64,000 nt of DNA from Candidatus Manganitrophus noduliformans (GCF_012184425.1 NZ_VTOW01000005.1:1-64000), one strand, 5' to 3'; counted from the stretch's first letter, positions 37,480 to 47,999 are shown. Notes: generated by a model not told the origin, from the sequence alone. A program made the numbers and translations.

Positions 37480-38123
37480 TTCGAGTCGTCTGTTTTTAGG
37501 AGTTCTTCTTCAATCACCGAGAGTTGGCTGTCGATCCTCAGATCGACGATCTGATCGTTGCTCTCCACGAGGCACTCTCCCTGGAGAAGGGTTGCATCGG
37601 GCTCCAGCCGGAACCACTGCACGTTTCCGACCAATTCTACCACTTTATTCCGCTCCTTCCGGAGGCGTTCCAGATCGTGCGGATGGAGACGGATCACCAA
37701 TGATTCGATCTGGCCCATCTTTTGGAGAACGGCGCGAATCGCCCCGAGAAGATGCTCCGGATTGTGGCTGAATTCCTGCCGGAGGATGCGCCGGGCGACG
37801 GCGACGGCGATCTGGAGGATCTCCTTTTCGGCATTCTCCAAAAGCGCCGGCTTGACCTTCTGGAGCGCTTCGATCAATCGTGCGACGAGTTGATGCGAGG
37901 CCTCGACCTGTTTGAGACCCAACTCCCTTCCGGCCCGCTCCCCCGATGCGAATCCACGCTCGTAAGCGTCCCGTTCGATCACTGAGAGTCTTCCCCCGAT
38001 TTGGTCGGGGAGAGACGACGAAGGGTGCGACAGCGCAGGGGAGACCTCCCGCAACGTATAAGCCGACACTCCCTTTTCATTCGTCTCTCCGGAACGGACC
38101 ACTTTAGACAAGTGCGTCTCCAT
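37476..38123 (-). CDS. fliH: flagellar assembly protein FliH
   Basis: The 215-residue protein has a polar N-terminus, a Gly/Glu-rich helix (ERDAYERGFASGERAGRELG) and a C-terminal part like the ATP synthase delta/E subunit (AVARRILRQEF, ending in EEELLKTD). It anchors FliI to the export gate. It overlaps fliG by 20 bases and fliI by four. Confidence 0.92.
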   Translation of the reverse strand: METHLSKVVRSGETNEKGVSAYTLREVSPALSHPSSSLPDQIGGRLSVIERDAYERGFASGERAGRELGLKQVEASHQLVARLIEALQKVKPALLENAEKEILQIAVAVARRILRQEFSHNPEHLLGAIRAVLQKMGQIESLVIRLHPHDLERLRKERNKVVELVGNVQWFRLEPDATLLQGECLVESNDQIVDLRIDSQLSVIEEELLKTDDSK

Positions 38124-39105
38124 CTCCCTTTCCTCCGAGTGCGATTTTCCCTTCGTCGATCAACCGCCGGACAATCTTGAGGATCGCCTGCTGCGTCTTT
38201 TCCACTTCGCTGACCTTGACCGGTCCGCGCACTTCCATATCTTCGGTGAGGAGCGACACCGCCCGCTCGGACATGTTCCGGAAGATCTTCTGTTTGACCT
38301 CTTCTTTGACCGCCTTCAATGCAACGGCGAGAGAATCCTTGTTGACCTCTTTGAGCATCTCTTGGATGCCCCGGTCGTCGAGCTGAATCAGGTCGTCGAA
38401 AGTAAACATCAATTGGTTGATTTTTTCGGCCAGCTCCGGGTTGTTTTGGGAGATCGAGGCCAAAATCGCTTGCTCGGTGGCTTGATCGACCTGATTCAAG
38501 AGATCGGCGACCAGCTTCACCCCCGAGATCTTCTTTCCGGGCGGGGCGCTGACCAGTTTCAATTCCCCCTGAAGGGCTTCCGTAATTTCCCTCATGATTC
38601 CCTGCGGGATCTCTTCCAGCGTCGCCATCCGGAGGACGATGTCGGCGCGAAGCGCTTCCGGGAATTGGCTGAGGATTTGGCTTCCTTGGGTGGAATCGAG
38701 GTGGGTGAGGATAAGGGCGACCGTCTGCGGGTGCTCGGCGAGAAGGAGGTCGGCCAATGCCTTCGGCTCGGTCCACTTCAATTCCTCCAGCCCGGCCTCT
38801 TCGGCGGCGGGGAAGCCTTCCATCACCTTGGCCGCCTTTTCTTGGCCCAGCGCCCGCGTCAAGACCCGTTGCAGATAATCTCTTCCCCCCAGCTTCGGGC
38901 CGCCCCCCGTGCCCGCCTGTTCTGCAAATTCGCCCAAGACCGAATCGACCTCCTCCTGGGAGATGTCGGAGAGTTTCGCAATGGTCCCGCTGATCTTCCG
39001 GATCTCTTTCGGATCGAGATGCTTCAAGACCTCCGAGGCAAGGTCCTCCCCCAGGGTCATCAGGAGAATCGCGGTTTTATCGGCGCCGGTCAATTTCCGC
39101 ATCAT
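38104..39105 (-). CDS. fliG: flagellar motor switch protein FliG
   Basis: The 333-residue protein shows the FliG middle domain (LLAEHPQTVALILTHLDSTQ), the MFTFDDLIQLDDRGIQEMLK hinge and the C-terminal torque helix (EVEKTQQAILKIVRRLIDEG). It couples to FliF below, FliM beside and MotA at the membrane. Length is normal. Confidence 0.96.
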   Translation of the reverse strand: MMRKLTGADKTAILLMTLGEDLASEVLKHLDPKEIRKISGTIAKLSDISQEEVDSVLGEFAEQAGTGGGPKLGGRDYLQRVLTRALGQEKAAKVMEGFPAAEEAGLEELKWTEPKALADLLLAEHPQTVALILTHLDSTQGSQILSQFPEALRADIVLRMATLEEIPQGIMREITEALQGELKLVSAPPGKKISGVKLVADLLNQVDQATEQAILASISQNNPELAEKINQLMFTFDDLIQLDDRGIQEMLKEVNKDSLAVALKAVKEEVKQKIFRNMSERAVSLLTEDMEVRGPVKVSEVEKTQQAILKIVRRLIDEGKIALGGKGDGDALV

Positions 39106-39147
39106 TCCCTCATCCGACGCTGTTCAAAGAAGAGGCCGACCATCGCA

Positions 39148-40722
39148 TTATTTCTCTTTGAGCCATTGCTTGACCACCTTCGTAGCAGCCTGAGGATTTT
39201 GTCTCGCCATCTGAACCATCTGCTCCGCCCCGGGCGCGCCTGGCAGTTCTCCGAAGGGAGCCGACATCTGTCCCCGGACGGGAGGGTAAGCGACCGGCGT
39301 CGGCGACGGTGCGAGGAGAGCCTTGAGGACGGGACGAACCACAAAAATAAAGCCGATCAACCCGACGACCACGCCGATCCCATAGCGGACGAAGGGAAGC
39401 CACTGGGCGAACGCGTTTCCGGCTGGCTCCTCGGCGGCGGTTTCTTCATCCAGGAGGGCGTTGGATTCAAAAGGAACATTGACCACCTCGACCTGATCCT
39501 GCCGCTCCGCGGAGAATCCCATCGCTTTTTTGACCAGCTCCTCCAGCTTGGCCATCTCCTCCGCGTTCCGGGGGAGATACTTCCGGGGGGTGTCTCCGTC
39601 GGCGGCTTCATAGGTGCCGTCGACCAATGCCGCGACCGAGAGCTTTTGGATCGTTCCGAACGGCTCGATGATCCGGCTGACCGTTTTGCTGATTTCGTAG
39701 TTGATCACTTCATTCTTCTTTTGCGAGTTATTGGTGCTGGTGGCCCCGGCCGGGGACCCCGCCTGCGTCCCGGGAGGAACGTTGGACAAAACACCGGGGA
39801 CGCCGGACGAACCGGCGGAGGCGGAGCTCCCGCTCAACTCTTCCTGCGCGCGCTGTTCGCTTCGCACCACCTGTGTATCGGGGTCGAATTTTTCTTCAGT
39901 GTGTTCGACCTGGCGAAGGTCCAGAAGACTGGTCACCCGCACCACCGCCTTCCCGGTCCCGACGACCGTCTCCAGCATGCTCTGAATTTTCCCTTCGATT
40001 TCTTTTTCCAGATGTTTCTGGTAATCGAGCTGAGCGGAGGTCATCTGGACGGGGGACGATCCGTCGCCCGGTCTCGAGAGGATCTGGCCGTGACTGTCGA
40101 CCACCGTGACGGTCTGAGGGCTCAATCCCTCCACACTGCTCGAAACGAGGTGGATGATCCCCTGAACCTGTCCTTCGGAAAGCCGTTTTCCGGCGCGAAG
40201 GGTGACGACGACCGAGGCGCGCGACGGCTCTTTCCGTTCGGAGAAGAGGGTTCGCTCCGGAACGACGAGATGAACCCGCGCTTTGCTCACCTCGGCGAGC
40301 TGGCCGATGGTTCGGCTCAGCTCTCCCTGAAGCGCCCTGCGATAGTTCAGCTTTTGAACGAATTCGGTCGTCCCGAAGCTGTTCCGGTCGAAGATCTCAA
40401 ACCCGACCCCTCCTCCCTGCGGAAGCCCCTGGCCCGCCATTTGAAGACGAAGCTCATGGACCCGCTCCGCCGGAACCGACACGGCGGTGCTGTCGGCCGA
40501 AAGCTCATAGGGGATGCGCCCTTCCTTCAGCTTGGCCACCACGGAAGCGGCGTCCTCCGAAGAGAGGTTGGTATAGAGGATTTGAAGCTCCGGTTTTTGC
40601 ACCCAAAGCCAGAGGACGACCCCCCCTGCAACCGTCGCCGCCAGAACCAGCAAGAGGGCGATCTTTCTGGCCAGCGGGGTGGTGGTCATCTGTTCGTTGA
40701 ACTGCTGAAACATATCCGCCAT
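39148..40722 (-). CDS. fliF: flagellar MS-ring protein FliF
   Basis: The 524-residue protein has an N-terminal helix (residues ~20-40), ring-building YscJ-like domains (LQILYTNLSSEDAASVVAKL; ARVHLVVPERTLF), a low-complexity Gly/Ser/Pro linker (about 280-340), a second membrane helix near residues 445-465 and the FliG-binding tail ATKVVKQWLKEK. Slightly shorter than the E. coli protein (552). Confidence 0.96.
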   Translation of the reverse strand: MADMFQQFNEQMTTTPLARKIALLLVLAATVAGGVVLWLWVQKPELQILYTNLSSEDAASVVAKLKEGRIPYELSADSTAVSVPAERVHELRLQMAGQGLPQGGGVGFEIFDRNSFGTTEFVQKLNYRRALQGELSRTIGQLAEVSKARVHLVVPERTLFSERKEPSRASVVVTLRAGKRLSEGQVQGIIHLVSSSVEGLSPQTVTVVDSHGQILSRPGDGSSPVQMTSAQLDYQKHLEKEIEGKIQSMLETVVGTGKAVVRVTSLLDLRQVEHTEEKFDPDTQVVRSEQRAQEELSGSSASAGSSGVPGVLSNVPPGTQAGSPAGATSTNNSQKKNEVINYEISKTVSRIIEPFGTIQKLSVAALVDGTYEAADGDTPRKYLPRNAEEMAKLEELVKKAMGFSAERQDQVEVVNVPFESNALLDEETAAEEPAGNAFAQWLPFVRYGIGVVVGLIGFIFVVRPVLKALLAPSPTPVAYPPVRGQMSAPFGELPGAPGAEQMVQMARQNPQAATKVVKQWLKEK

Positions 40723-40732
40723 GGTTTACCTC

Positions 40733-41023
40733 TTAGATTTGCATTCGGGAGATTTCTTCATAGGCCGAGACGATCTTGTTCCGGACCTGCATCATCAATT
40801 CAAATGAGAGGCTTGCCTTTTCGATGGCGATCATCGTCTGATGAAGGTCTTGCTGTTTGCCGGTCGTCAGATCGGTGATCGCCTGATCGGCTTGCAGCTG
40901 GGCATCATTCACCTGGCGAATCGACTCCTTCAGCGTGTCTACGAATGAAGCGTCGGTTGTTTCAGAACCCCCCGCTGCAGGCGTCGGATGAATTTGATTG
41001 GGTCCGATCGGTTGTATCGCCAT
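40733..41023 (-). CDS. fliE: flagellar hook-basal body protein FliE
   Basis: The 96-residue protein has the FliE helix pair (SFVDTLKESIRQVNDAQLQADQ and the MQVRNKIVSAYEEISRMQI end, both shortened here in description). It joins the MS ring to the proximal rod. It lies 13 bases downstream of flgC and 10 upstream of fliF. Confidence 0.93.
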   Translation of the reverse strand: MAIQPIGPNQIHPTPAAGGSETTDASFVDTLKESIRQVNDAQLQADQAITDLTTGKQQDLHQTMIAIEKASLSFELMMQVRNKIVSAYEEISRMQI

Positions 41024-41036
41024 TGTTTTCTCCTCG

Positions 41037-41474
41037 CTATCTTCCGATTTCCAATGCCTTCATCGCCATGCTTTTTGTCGCGTTCAGCGCGGTGACGTTT
41101 GCCTCGTAAGAGCGGAGGGCCGAGATCATGTTGACCATTTCCTCCATCGCATTGATATTCGGATAGAGGACGTAGCCGTCCGGGTCGGCGTCGGGATGTT
41201 GCGGTTCGTAGAGCCGTCTAAAAGGACGGTCGTCCTGGATCACCTGCGTGACCGACACCCCCGGTTGGCTTCCTTCCAGATTCGATCGAAGGGCCGCTTC
41301 AAAAGAGCCTCCGGCCGGCGCGGCGGAGAAGACGACATCTTTTCTCCGATAGGGACCCCCTTCCGCCGTCTTTGTCGATTCCACATTCGCAAGATTGCTC
41401 GAAATGACGTTCAACCTCGCCCGTTGGGCGTCGAGGGCGGAAGCCGAAATGGCGAATGCCTGTTCAATGTCCAT
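41037..41474 (-). CDS. flgC: flagellar basal-body rod protein FlgC
   Basis: The 145-residue protein has the N-terminal rod motif LNVISSNLANVESTKT and the C-terminal helix MINMISALRSYEANV-like (EEMVNMISALRSYEANVTAL). It forms the proximal rod with FlgB and FlgF. Confidence 0.95.
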   Translation of the reverse strand: MDIEQAFAISASALDAQRARLNVISSNLANVESTKTAEGGPYRRKDVVFSAAPAGGSFEAALRSNLEGSQPGVSVTQVIQDDRPFRRLYEPQHPDADPDGYVLYPNINAMEEMVNMISALRSYEANVTALNATKSMAMKALEIGR

Positions 41475-41477
41475 CGA

Positions 41478-41882
41478 TTATCTCCCTTCTCTGATTGCGT
41501 TTCGAATGCCTCTGAATTTTCCGCTTAATATCTGCGTCGTCGCCGTATAGAAGAGGGTATTTTCGGCGAGTTTGGCCATCTCTTGCTCCCCGTTGACAGT
41601 GTTCCCGTCGAGCCGCTGAGAAGCACCGGGGGAGACGGCCGCATGAGAAGAAGCCAACACGCTTCCGCCCGAAGAAAGATGCGCCGCGTCGGTCCGATCG
41701 AGCGAGAGCGGAAGCGATCCCGAGGCGGAACCGAGCGCCTCCTTGAAATTCACCTCCATCGCTTTGTAGCCGGGGGTGTCCTGATTGGCGATATTGGCCG
41801 TGATCACCCGATGCCGTTCACTCCGCAGATCGAGGGCCTGCCCCAGCAGGCCGATGGTTTTGCTAAACAAGCTCGAGATCAT
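41478..41882 (-). CDS. flgB: flagellar basal-body rod protein FlgB
   Basis: The 134-residue protein has the N-terminal motif VITANIANQDTPGYKAMEVN and the C-terminal AENTLFYTATTQIL end. It overlaps the response regulator stop by four bases, which ties the basal-body genes to the regulatory pair. Confidence 0.93.
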   Translation of the reverse strand: MISSLFSKTIGLLGQALDLRSERHRVITANIANQDTPGYKAMEVNFKEALGSASGSLPLSLDRTDAAHLSSGGSVLASSHAAVSPGASQRLDGNTVNGEQEMAKLAENTLFYTATTQILSGKFRGIRNAIREGR

Positions 41883-43288
41883 AAGGTGCCTCCTTCATCC
41901 GCGCGCCCAGGGGCGGCGGTCTGTTGCGGGTCTGTTGATCCGGCGGTCCGGTACTCTCTTAGTTTGTTTCGAAGGGTTCGAATGCTGATTCCCAGGAGCC
42001 GGGCGGCATGGGTTCGGTTTCCCCCGACCCGTTCGAGCGTTTCCAAAATCAGCTCCCGCTCGGCTTCCCAAACGGTGGTCGATCGCGGGGGCGGGGGGGC
42101 TGCCTTCGCCTCAGAAGAGGCTTCGAAGAGGAGATGATCGGGGGTGATGACCCCCCGGTCGCAGAGGAGGACCGCCCGCTCGATGACATTCGCGAATTCA
42201 CGGATATTTCCACGCCATTCCCGGCCCATTAAGTGAGAGAGCGCCTCCGGCGAGACAGAGAGGACCGACTTTTGATTTTTGGCCGATCCCTTTTTGATGA
42301 AGTGATCGGCGAGCAGGGGGATATCAACCACGCGATGGCGGAGGGGGGGGAGGCGCAACGGAAAGACATTGAGGCGATAGTAAAGGTCTTCGCGGAAACG
42401 TCCGGCGTTGACCTCTTCCCACAACGGACGATTGGTCGTGGCGATGACCCGGATGTCGAGCGAGATCGGCCCCTTCCCCCCGAGAAGATCGACTTCGCGT
42501 TCTTGCAGAACACGGAGCAGCTTGGCCTGGAGCGACAGGTGCATTTCGCTCACTTCATCGAGAAGGAGGGTCCCGGTGTGAGCGAGCTCGAACCGGCCCG
42601 GCTTTCTTGCGGCGGCCCCGGTGAAAGCCCCCTTTTCGTAGCCGAAGAGCTCGCTTTCCAGCAACGCTTCCGGCACCGCGGCGCAGTTGATCGCGATAAA
42701 GGGGCGATGGGCGCGCGGGCTCTGCTCGTGAATAAAGCGGGCCAGGAGCTCTTTCCCCGTTCCGCTTTCCCCTTCGATGAGGATCGAGGTTTGGCCTGCG
42801 GCGACGACTTCGGCCGTTTTGAGCAGCCGCAACATCCCCGGGTCCTGAGTCAGTAAAGCCCGTCCGGCGGGAGCCGTCGGGTGTGGGGGCGGTTTGGCGG
42901 CGGGGATCTCCTGCGAGCAGAGCGCCCTCTGAATCACCGTCTCCAGCGCTTCTTGGGAAAAGGGCTTCACAAGATAGTCGAACGCCCCCGACTTCATCGC
43001 CTCGACGGCGGCCTGAATCGTTCCAAATGCCGACATGATGATGATGGGGAGGGAAGGCATCAGCTTCTTCGCTTCCTGAAAAAGGTCCATTCCGCTCATC
43101 CCGGGCATCCGGATATCGGTCATCATCAAACCGATCGCCTGCTCCCGGCAGTGACCCAACGCTTCTTCTCCGTTCGAAGCGATGACCACCGGATGCCCCG
43201 ATTGACGAAGGCTCTCCGAAAGGGCCAATCGCATGGCGGGGTCGTCATCGACAACCAGGATCGGTTTGGCAGGGGAGGGGTGCATCAT
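41879..43288 (-). CDS. NtrC-type sigma-54 response regulator, FleR/FlrC-like
   Basis: The 469-residue protein has a receiver domain (phospho-acceptor Asp58 in MMTDIRMPGMSGMD), a AAA+ domain with GESGTGKE and the sigma-54 contact loop GAFTGA, and a Fis-like HTH end (RTHAARLLGISIRTLRNKLR). It is likely the second-tier regulator FleR/FlrC that turns on basal-body and hook genes with sigma-54. Its start overlaps the kinase stop by four bases. Confidence 0.92.
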   Translation of the reverse strand: MMHPSPAKPILVVDDDPAMRLALSESLRQSGHPVVIASNGEEALGHCREQAIGLMMTDIRMPGMSGMDLFQEAKKLMPSLPIIIMSAFGTIQAAVEAMKSGAFDYLVKPFSQEALETVIQRALCSQEIPAAKPPPHPTAPAGRALLTQDPGMLRLLKTAEVVAAGQTSILIEGESGTGKELLARFIHEQSPRAHRPFIAINCAAVPEALLESELFGYEKGAFTGAAARKPGRFELAHTGTLLLDEVSEMHLSLQAKLLRVLQEREVDLLGGKGPISLDIRVIATTNRPLWEEVNAGRFREDLYYRLNVFPLRLPPLRHRVVDIPLLADHFIKKGSAKNQKSVLSVSPEALSHLMGREWRGNIREFANVIERAVLLCDRGVITPDHLLFEASSEAKAAPPPPRSTTVWEAERELILETLERVGGNRTHAARLLGISIRTLRNKLREYRTAGSTDPQQTAAPGRADEGGTL

Positions 43289-44196
43289 TCAATCGGCTCC
43301 GTCAGATCGGGTCGGGGCGGGAGGGTCAACGTAAAGGTCGATCCCCGGTGGATCTCGCTTTGCACCTGAACCGATCCCCCCAAGGCGGTCACGGCATGAT
43401 GAACGATCGCCAAGCCGAGACCGGTTCCTTTCGACTTGGTGGTAAAAAAGGGATCGAAGATCTTGGGGAGAATTTCCGGCGGAATCCCGTCTCCGGTATC
43501 GCTGATCGTGATCTTCACCCCACCGACGGCGGCTCGATCGGAGCAGGTTTCATTCGTCTCCTGAAGAGCGACCGCGACGCGGAGTTCGCCTCCCTGCGGC
43601 ATCGCTTCGACCGCGTTCAAGATCAGGTTCAGGAGGATCTGCCGCAGAAGATCTTCATCGCACCGGACCGGATCGGAAAGGGTCTCGATCGATTCGATCC
43701 AGCCGATCCGATTTTGCCGGATCAGCGGAAGGGCAAAGAGGCGCGCCTCTTCGATCATTCTCCCCAGGTCGGTCTTCCGAAAAGAAGGGGCCGGTGTTCG
43801 GGTGAAGAGAAGAAGATTTGAGAGGGCATAATCCATCGCGCCGACGGCGGCGGAGATGTGGTCGGCATACTGCCTCAAAGAGGGTTCGGCCACCCCTTTC
43901 TTCAGAAGAGAGGAGAAGAGCTCGATGCTGCCGAGGGGGTTTCTCAACTCATGCGCCATCCGGGCGGACATTTCACCGACGGCGGCCAGGCGATGATTTC
44001 GCTCCGCCTGCTCCCGAAGCGCCTCCCTCTGCCGGAGACTTTCCTCCAGCGCGCGATTCTTCGCCTCCAGCTCGGATTTGAGTTGCGCGACCTGCTCTTG
44101 AAGGAGACGGTAGTATTTCTCCAGGTCGAGGGAGGTTTCATTAAAACGGCTGAACGCTTCCCGAAGAAGCTCAGCCTTCTTTTCTTCGATTGCCAT
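43285..44196 (-). CDS. cytoplasmic histidine kinase, FleS/FlrB-like
   Basis: The 303-residue protein has no membrane segment. A long coiled coil (to residue ~70) precedes His82 in [15 protein letters not shown], and the ATPase part has [19 protein letters not shown] and [14 protein letters not shown]. This is the FleS/FlrB type that drives the adjacent regulator. The 5 prime end overlaps the TPR gene by 26 bases. Confidence 0.92.
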   Translation of the reverse strand: MAIEEKKAELLREAFSRFNETSLDLEKYYRLLQEQVAQLKSELEAKNRALEESLRQREALREQAERNHRLAAVGEMSARMAHELRNPLGSIELFSSLLKKGVAEPSLRQYADHISAAVGAMDYALSNLLLFTRTPAPSFRKTDLGRMIEEARLFALPLIRQNRIGWIESIETLSDPVRCDEDLLRQILLNLILNAVEAMPQGGELRVAVALQETNETCSDRAAVGGVKITISDTGDGIPPEILPKIFDPFFTTKSKGTGLGLAIVHHAVTALGGSVQVQSEIHRGSTFTLTLPPRPDLTEPIE

Positions 44197-46240
44197 CGAT
44201 GAAGGACCTCAAGTTCAGGGTAGCCATCGCCTCCGCGGCCATCTGGCGGACCAACGGATCTTTCGCGTTCCGAGCAAGCTGATCGAAAAGGGAGCGTCCG
44301 CGGGTTTTTTGGCCGAGAGCGGCGTAACTCTTCGCGATTTGGAGTTGAATCCAATCCCCCTCCGGTGTTTCCGATTTTTCTTTCAGCGCCGTCCGATACG
44401 CTTGAATCGCCTTTTGATATTCCCGCAGCCGGTAGTAGGCGTCCCCCAACGGGAATGAGAGCTCGGCCGCGTTCTCCGGGCGGTGATCGATCCACTTTAG
44501 GTAAATCGCGGCCTCTTTCCGATAATCACCCTTCTTCCGGAAGGCTTTGGCGAGAAGGAGGGAAACCTTCTCTTGGTCTGCATGTTTGGGATTTTTGAGA
44601 AGCCATTCGGCATAGATCTTAATCGCGCGAGGATGTTTTCCTTGATGGTCGAGGGCCGCTCCAAGATCGATGAGAAGAGCGGAAAGATGTCGGCTCTTCG
44701 GATAACGTTTGAGAAAAGTATTCATTTTATGCTCCGCTTGGGCGTAATCTCCCTTTTCCAGCAAGCTTTTTCCGAGAAGGAAAAGGGCCTCCTCCGCGAG
44801 TCGGCTCGATAGGCTTGCCGCAATCGGCGCATAGAGATCGATCGCTTGTGTATGAAGACCGAGGCGGGCATGGCTTTTCCCGACCTGAAGACCGGTCGGA
44901 CCGGTCAGCATCGGCGGGGTGAAATTCGAGGAGAGGGCGTGAAAGAGAGATACGATCTTCAGATGATCTTCTTCCTTTGCAAGCCGGCCGACCTCCTCGC
45001 CGATCGTTTTGCGATGGAGGGCGGCCAGACGGAGCCGGAACAAGGAGGAGGGGAGAAGGGTGAGAAAACGGCTTTGCAGTTCCAGCGCGACGGCGTGCGA
45101 GCCGTAAATTCGAAATTGCTCGATCCCCTCCAGGAGTATTTCTTGAGCGAAACCATCACGCGGCGCGGCCTGCAACACGGTTTTCACTTGGTTTTCCAGC
45201 AACTCCAACGCCCGGCGAATTTCTTCACGATTCTCCCCCTGACAATGGGAAGGGCGTTTTTGTTCGGCAGCGGAGGCGCACTCCCGCATCGCGAGCTGAC
45301 CGATCGATGCCATTAATTTGTCGAGGCCGGCGTTTAGGTCGGCGGCCGGCGCGGATTGTATTTGCGCGTAGATGAAGCCTGCTTCGTCAAACCGTCCTTC
45401 CCGCCGCCAGGTGTCTCCCGTCCTCGCCAAGGCAATCGAAGCGAGCGGATGGGTCGGAAAAATGTTAAAGAGATTGGAGAAGAGATTTCGTGCTTGACCC
45501 GCGCGGCCGGTACGGTAAGCCGATTCGGCATGTTGAAATAAAACGATCGGTGAGACCGGTTTTCTCGAATCGCCCGCAAGGGCCTCTCCTCGTTCATATT
45601 TCCGGTGGGCCGTTTTGAAGTCGCCTTGTTGATAAAGACTGTCGGCATGACCGAGCAGGACCGAACGCTGATCTTCTTGTGAGAGCGCGCGGAGGTCGAT
45701 CTGTTCGTATGCGTCCGCCGCCTCCTTCCATTTTTCCCACCCTCGGTAAGTTTCGGCGATTCCGATCCGGGCCAGCAGGGCGAAGCGGCTGTTCGGGTGC
45801 CGAAGGAGGATCCTTTTGAAATTCCCGATCGATTCATAATAGAACCCCAGTTTTTCATAGACCTGGCCCATTCTCCAGAGGCTGCGAACGGCATTTTCCG
45901 TGTCGGGATGCATCAGCTGCGCCTCTTTAAAGGCGGCCAGCGCATCATGGAGATGGTCCGACCCCCCCGTCTCCGCCCATTTCAAATGGAGATCTCCACG
46001 GAGAAAGGAAGCCGTTTCAGCGAGAGGTCCTTTGGGGAACTGCTGTAAGAGGCGATCTGTTTCCGAAACGGCGAGGGCAAATTGACCTTCTTGATATGCT
46101 TGTAAAATCGTTTTAAAGGGATCGGCTCCTTCGGCCGAATGGTTTTCCGGGAAGAGGGGAAGGTCCCGGTCCTCCGCCCGGATGTCCGGCGCTAAAACGA
46201 TCAAGTTCAATAGGAGTATGGTGAAAACCACGCGTTTCAT
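44171..46240 (-). CDS. secreted TPR protein heading basal-body operon
   Basis: The 689-residue protein has a signal peptide (residues 1-22 from the ATG at 46240, end near IRA) and many tetratricopeptide-like repeats to its end (RLWRMGQVYEKLGFYYESIG, AYYRLREYQKAIQAYRTAL-like). TPR proteins of this kind act in outer-membrane or cell-pole assembly. It comes first in the operon of the kinase, regulator and basal-body genes, behind a sigma-54 promoter; its link to the flagellum is from context only. The frame extends to 46288 without a ribosome site. Confidence 0.78.
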   Translation of the reverse strand: MKRVVFTILLLNLIVLAPDIRAEDRDLPLFPENHSAEGADPFKTILQAYQEGQFALAVSETDRLLQQFPKGPLAETASFLRGDLHLKWAETGGSDHLHDALAAFKEAQLMHPDTENAVRSLWRMGQVYEKLGFYYESIGNFKRILLRHPNSRFALLARIGIAETYRGWEKWKEAADAYEQIDLRALSQEDQRSVLLGHADSLYQQGDFKTAHRKYERGEALAGDSRKPVSPIVLFQHAESAYRTGRAGQARNLFSNLFNIFPTHPLASIALARTGDTWRREGRFDEAGFIYAQIQSAPAADLNAGLDKLMASIGQLAMRECASAAEQKRPSHCQGENREEIRRALELLENQVKTVLQAAPRDGFAQEILLEGIEQFRIYGSHAVALELQSRFLTLLPSSLFRLRLAALHRKTIGEEVGRLAKEEDHLKIVSLFHALSSNFTPPMLTGPTGLQVGKSHARLGLHTQAIDLYAPIAASLSSRLAEEALFLLGKSLLEKGDYAQAEHKMNTFLKRYPKSRHLSALLIDLGAALDHQGKHPRAIKIYAEWLLKNPKHADQEKVSLLLAKAFRKKGDYRKEAAIYLKWIDHRPENAAELSFPLGDAYYRLREYQKAIQAYRTALKEKSETPEGDWIQLQIAKSYAALGQKTRGRSLFDQLARNAKDPLVRQMAAEAMATLNLRSFIDGNRRKEG

Positions 46241-46283
46241 TGCAATCCATTGGTAATGAATGGTTTGACCCCAATCCGGTATA

Positions 46284-46299
46284 AGCAAGAAGGGTGCCG
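46284..46299 (-). promoter_or_regulatory. sigma-54 promoter of TPR-kinase-flgB operon
   Basis: Minus-strand CGGCACCCTTCTTGCT has GG and GC ten bases apart and the TTGCT at -12. The predicted transcript start near 46272 is about 30 bases before the ATG at 46240. Confidence 0.7.
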
Positions 46300-46477
46300 A
46301 TTGGCGTGCCGATCCGCCGGAGAATCTTGGGTCCGATCAAGCGATGGGTGAAGGGATGAAATGGTTTTAAAGGGGATGGAGAAAGGTGAATGAAAGAGAG
46401 GGAGGGGAAAGGGCGTCAACGGGTTGACAGGAAGAGTCAAGAATATCGTCGAGAAAAAACGATTCGGCCCCCGCCGG

Positions 46478-47914
46478 TCAGTCCGTATTCGCAGCGGGAA
46501 GCGGTTCCAGGTTTTCTCCGGTATCGGCGGGAGAGGGAGTGGGATGTGCCCAGCGCCGCTTGAGTTTCTCGACGAGGGTGGTCCGGTTCATCTTCAAAAG
46601 CTGAGCGGCGCGGTTCTTGACGCCGTTGGCCTTCGACAGCGCTTGTTGCAGGATCTGGTTTTCAAATTCGGAGACCAGTTCGGAGAAATTGGCCCCTTCT
46701 TCGGGGAGCTCGAATTGAAAGAGGAGCCGGCGCTCGTGAGATTTGGTGAGCTTGTCGGGCAGGTCCGACGGCTGGATGAGCCCCTCCTGTTTGAGGGTCA
46801 CCAGCCGCTCGATGAGATTCTCAAGTTCCCGGATGTTTCCCGGCCAGGGATATTCCAACAGGAGCTTCTCCGCATCGGGGACGACGCCCTGGATCTTACG
46901 CTGCTTTTTCTCGTTAAAGCGCCGGATGAAGTGGTCGATGAGAAGGGGAACATCCTCTTTCCTCTCGCGAAGCGGAGGGATCATCATCGGAATGACGTTC
47001 AGCCGGTAGAAAAGATCTTTCCGGAAACGCTTTTCATCGACGGCCTGTTCGAGGTCTTGATTGGTGGCGGCGATGATGCGGACGTCGACGTGGATCGTTT
47101 TGTTTCCGCCGACCCGCTCGAAGGAGCGTTCCTGCAACACGCGGAGCAGTTTTACCTGCAAGGGGAGCGGGAGCTCGCTGATCTCGTCCAGAAAAAGGGT
47201 TCCCCCGTGGGCCAGCTCGAATCGGCCGATCCGGGAGGTGACGGCGCCGGTGAAAGCCCCCTTTTCATGACCGAAGAGCTCGCTTTCCAGAAGCGCTTCC
47301 GGAATGGCGCCGCAGTTCACCGGAATCAACGGCTTGTCTCGCCGCGGGCTGTTAAAGTGAATCGTTTTTGCGACGACCTCTTTCCCCGTTCCGCTTTCAC
47401 CTTGGATGAGGATGGTGCTGTCGCTGTCGGCCACCCGTTCGATCAATTCGTAAACCCCCTGCATGAGGGGGCTTTGCCCGACCATATTTTCAAATTGATA
47501 TTTTTCGCGAACCATTTTTTGCAAGAGGAGGTTTTCATGTTTGAGGCGGTGATATTCCAATGCGTTTTTCAACAGACCCAGGACGACGTCGACCTGAAAC
47601 GGTTTTGAAACAAAATCGAACGCGCCCGACTTCATCGCCTTCACCGAAAGCTCAATCGTCCCAAAGCCGGTGAGAAGGATGCACACCGCGTGCGAGTGGA
47701 CCCGTTTGATCTCCCTCATGAGGTCGATCCCGTTCATGCCCGGAAGCTCGTAGTCGATCAGGTGGAGTTGGAAAGGGATATTTTTTGCCAAGGCGAGCGC
47801 TTCGGCGCCGTCCGCGGCGGTTTCAACCCGATATCCCGTTCGCTCCAGAAGTTCTGACAAAACCGTCCGGACGGAAGGATCGTCTTCGACAACAAGAATC
47901 CGGTCACCGCTCAT
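46478..47914 (-). CDS. NtrC-type sigma-54 regulator, flagellar master regulator candidate
   Basis: The 478-residue protein has a receiver domain (Asp54 in [10 protein letters not shown]), a AAA+ domain ([14 protein letters not shown]) and a Fis-type HTH ([20 protein letters not shown]). It lies between the sigma-54 promoters at 46284 and 48121 and is itself transcribed from a sigma-70 promoter. It probably plays the part of FleQ/FlrA, though those lack a typical receiver. No kinase gene is adjacent. Confidence 0.9.
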   Translation of the reverse strand: MSGDRILVVEDDPSVRTVLSELLERTGYRVETAADGAEALALAKNIPFQLHLIDYELPGMNGIDLMREIKRVHSHAVCILLTGFGTIELSVKAMKSGAFDFVSKPFQVDVVLGLLKNALEYHRLKHENLLLQKMVREKYQFENMVGQSPLMQGVYELIERVADSDSTILIQGESGTGKEVVAKTIHFNSPRRDKPLIPVNCGAIPEALLESELFGHEKGAFTGAVTSRIGRFELAHGGTLFLDEISELPLPLQVKLLRVLQERSFERVGGNKTIHVDVRIIAATNQDLEQAVDEKRFRKDLFYRLNVIPMMIPPLRERKEDVPLLIDHFIRRFNEKKQRKIQGVVPDAEKLLLEYPWPGNIRELENLIERLVTLKQEGLIQPSDLPDKLTKSHERRLLFQFELPEEGANFSELVSEFENQILQQALSKANGVKNRAAQLLKMNRTTLVEKLKRRWAHPTPSPADTGENLEPLPAANTD

Positions 47915-47971
47915 AGCGTTCTCCGATCACGTTATTTCTAAAATGGAATATTCCGAAAAGGGGATAGTCAG

Positions 47972-47999
47972 AGCATAACAGACTTTTTCCATCTGTCAA
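47972..47999 (-). promoter_or_regulatory. sigma-70 promoter of NtrC-type regulator
   Basis: Minus-strand TTGACA (47999-47994) and TATGCT (47977-47972) are separated by 16 bases, 58 bases before the start codon. Confidence 0.65.

Noticed and set aside
38362-40878. Long plus-strand frame of 838 codons across fliG-fliF
   Set aside because: It covers two clear flagellar genes on the opposite strand and has no domain signs.
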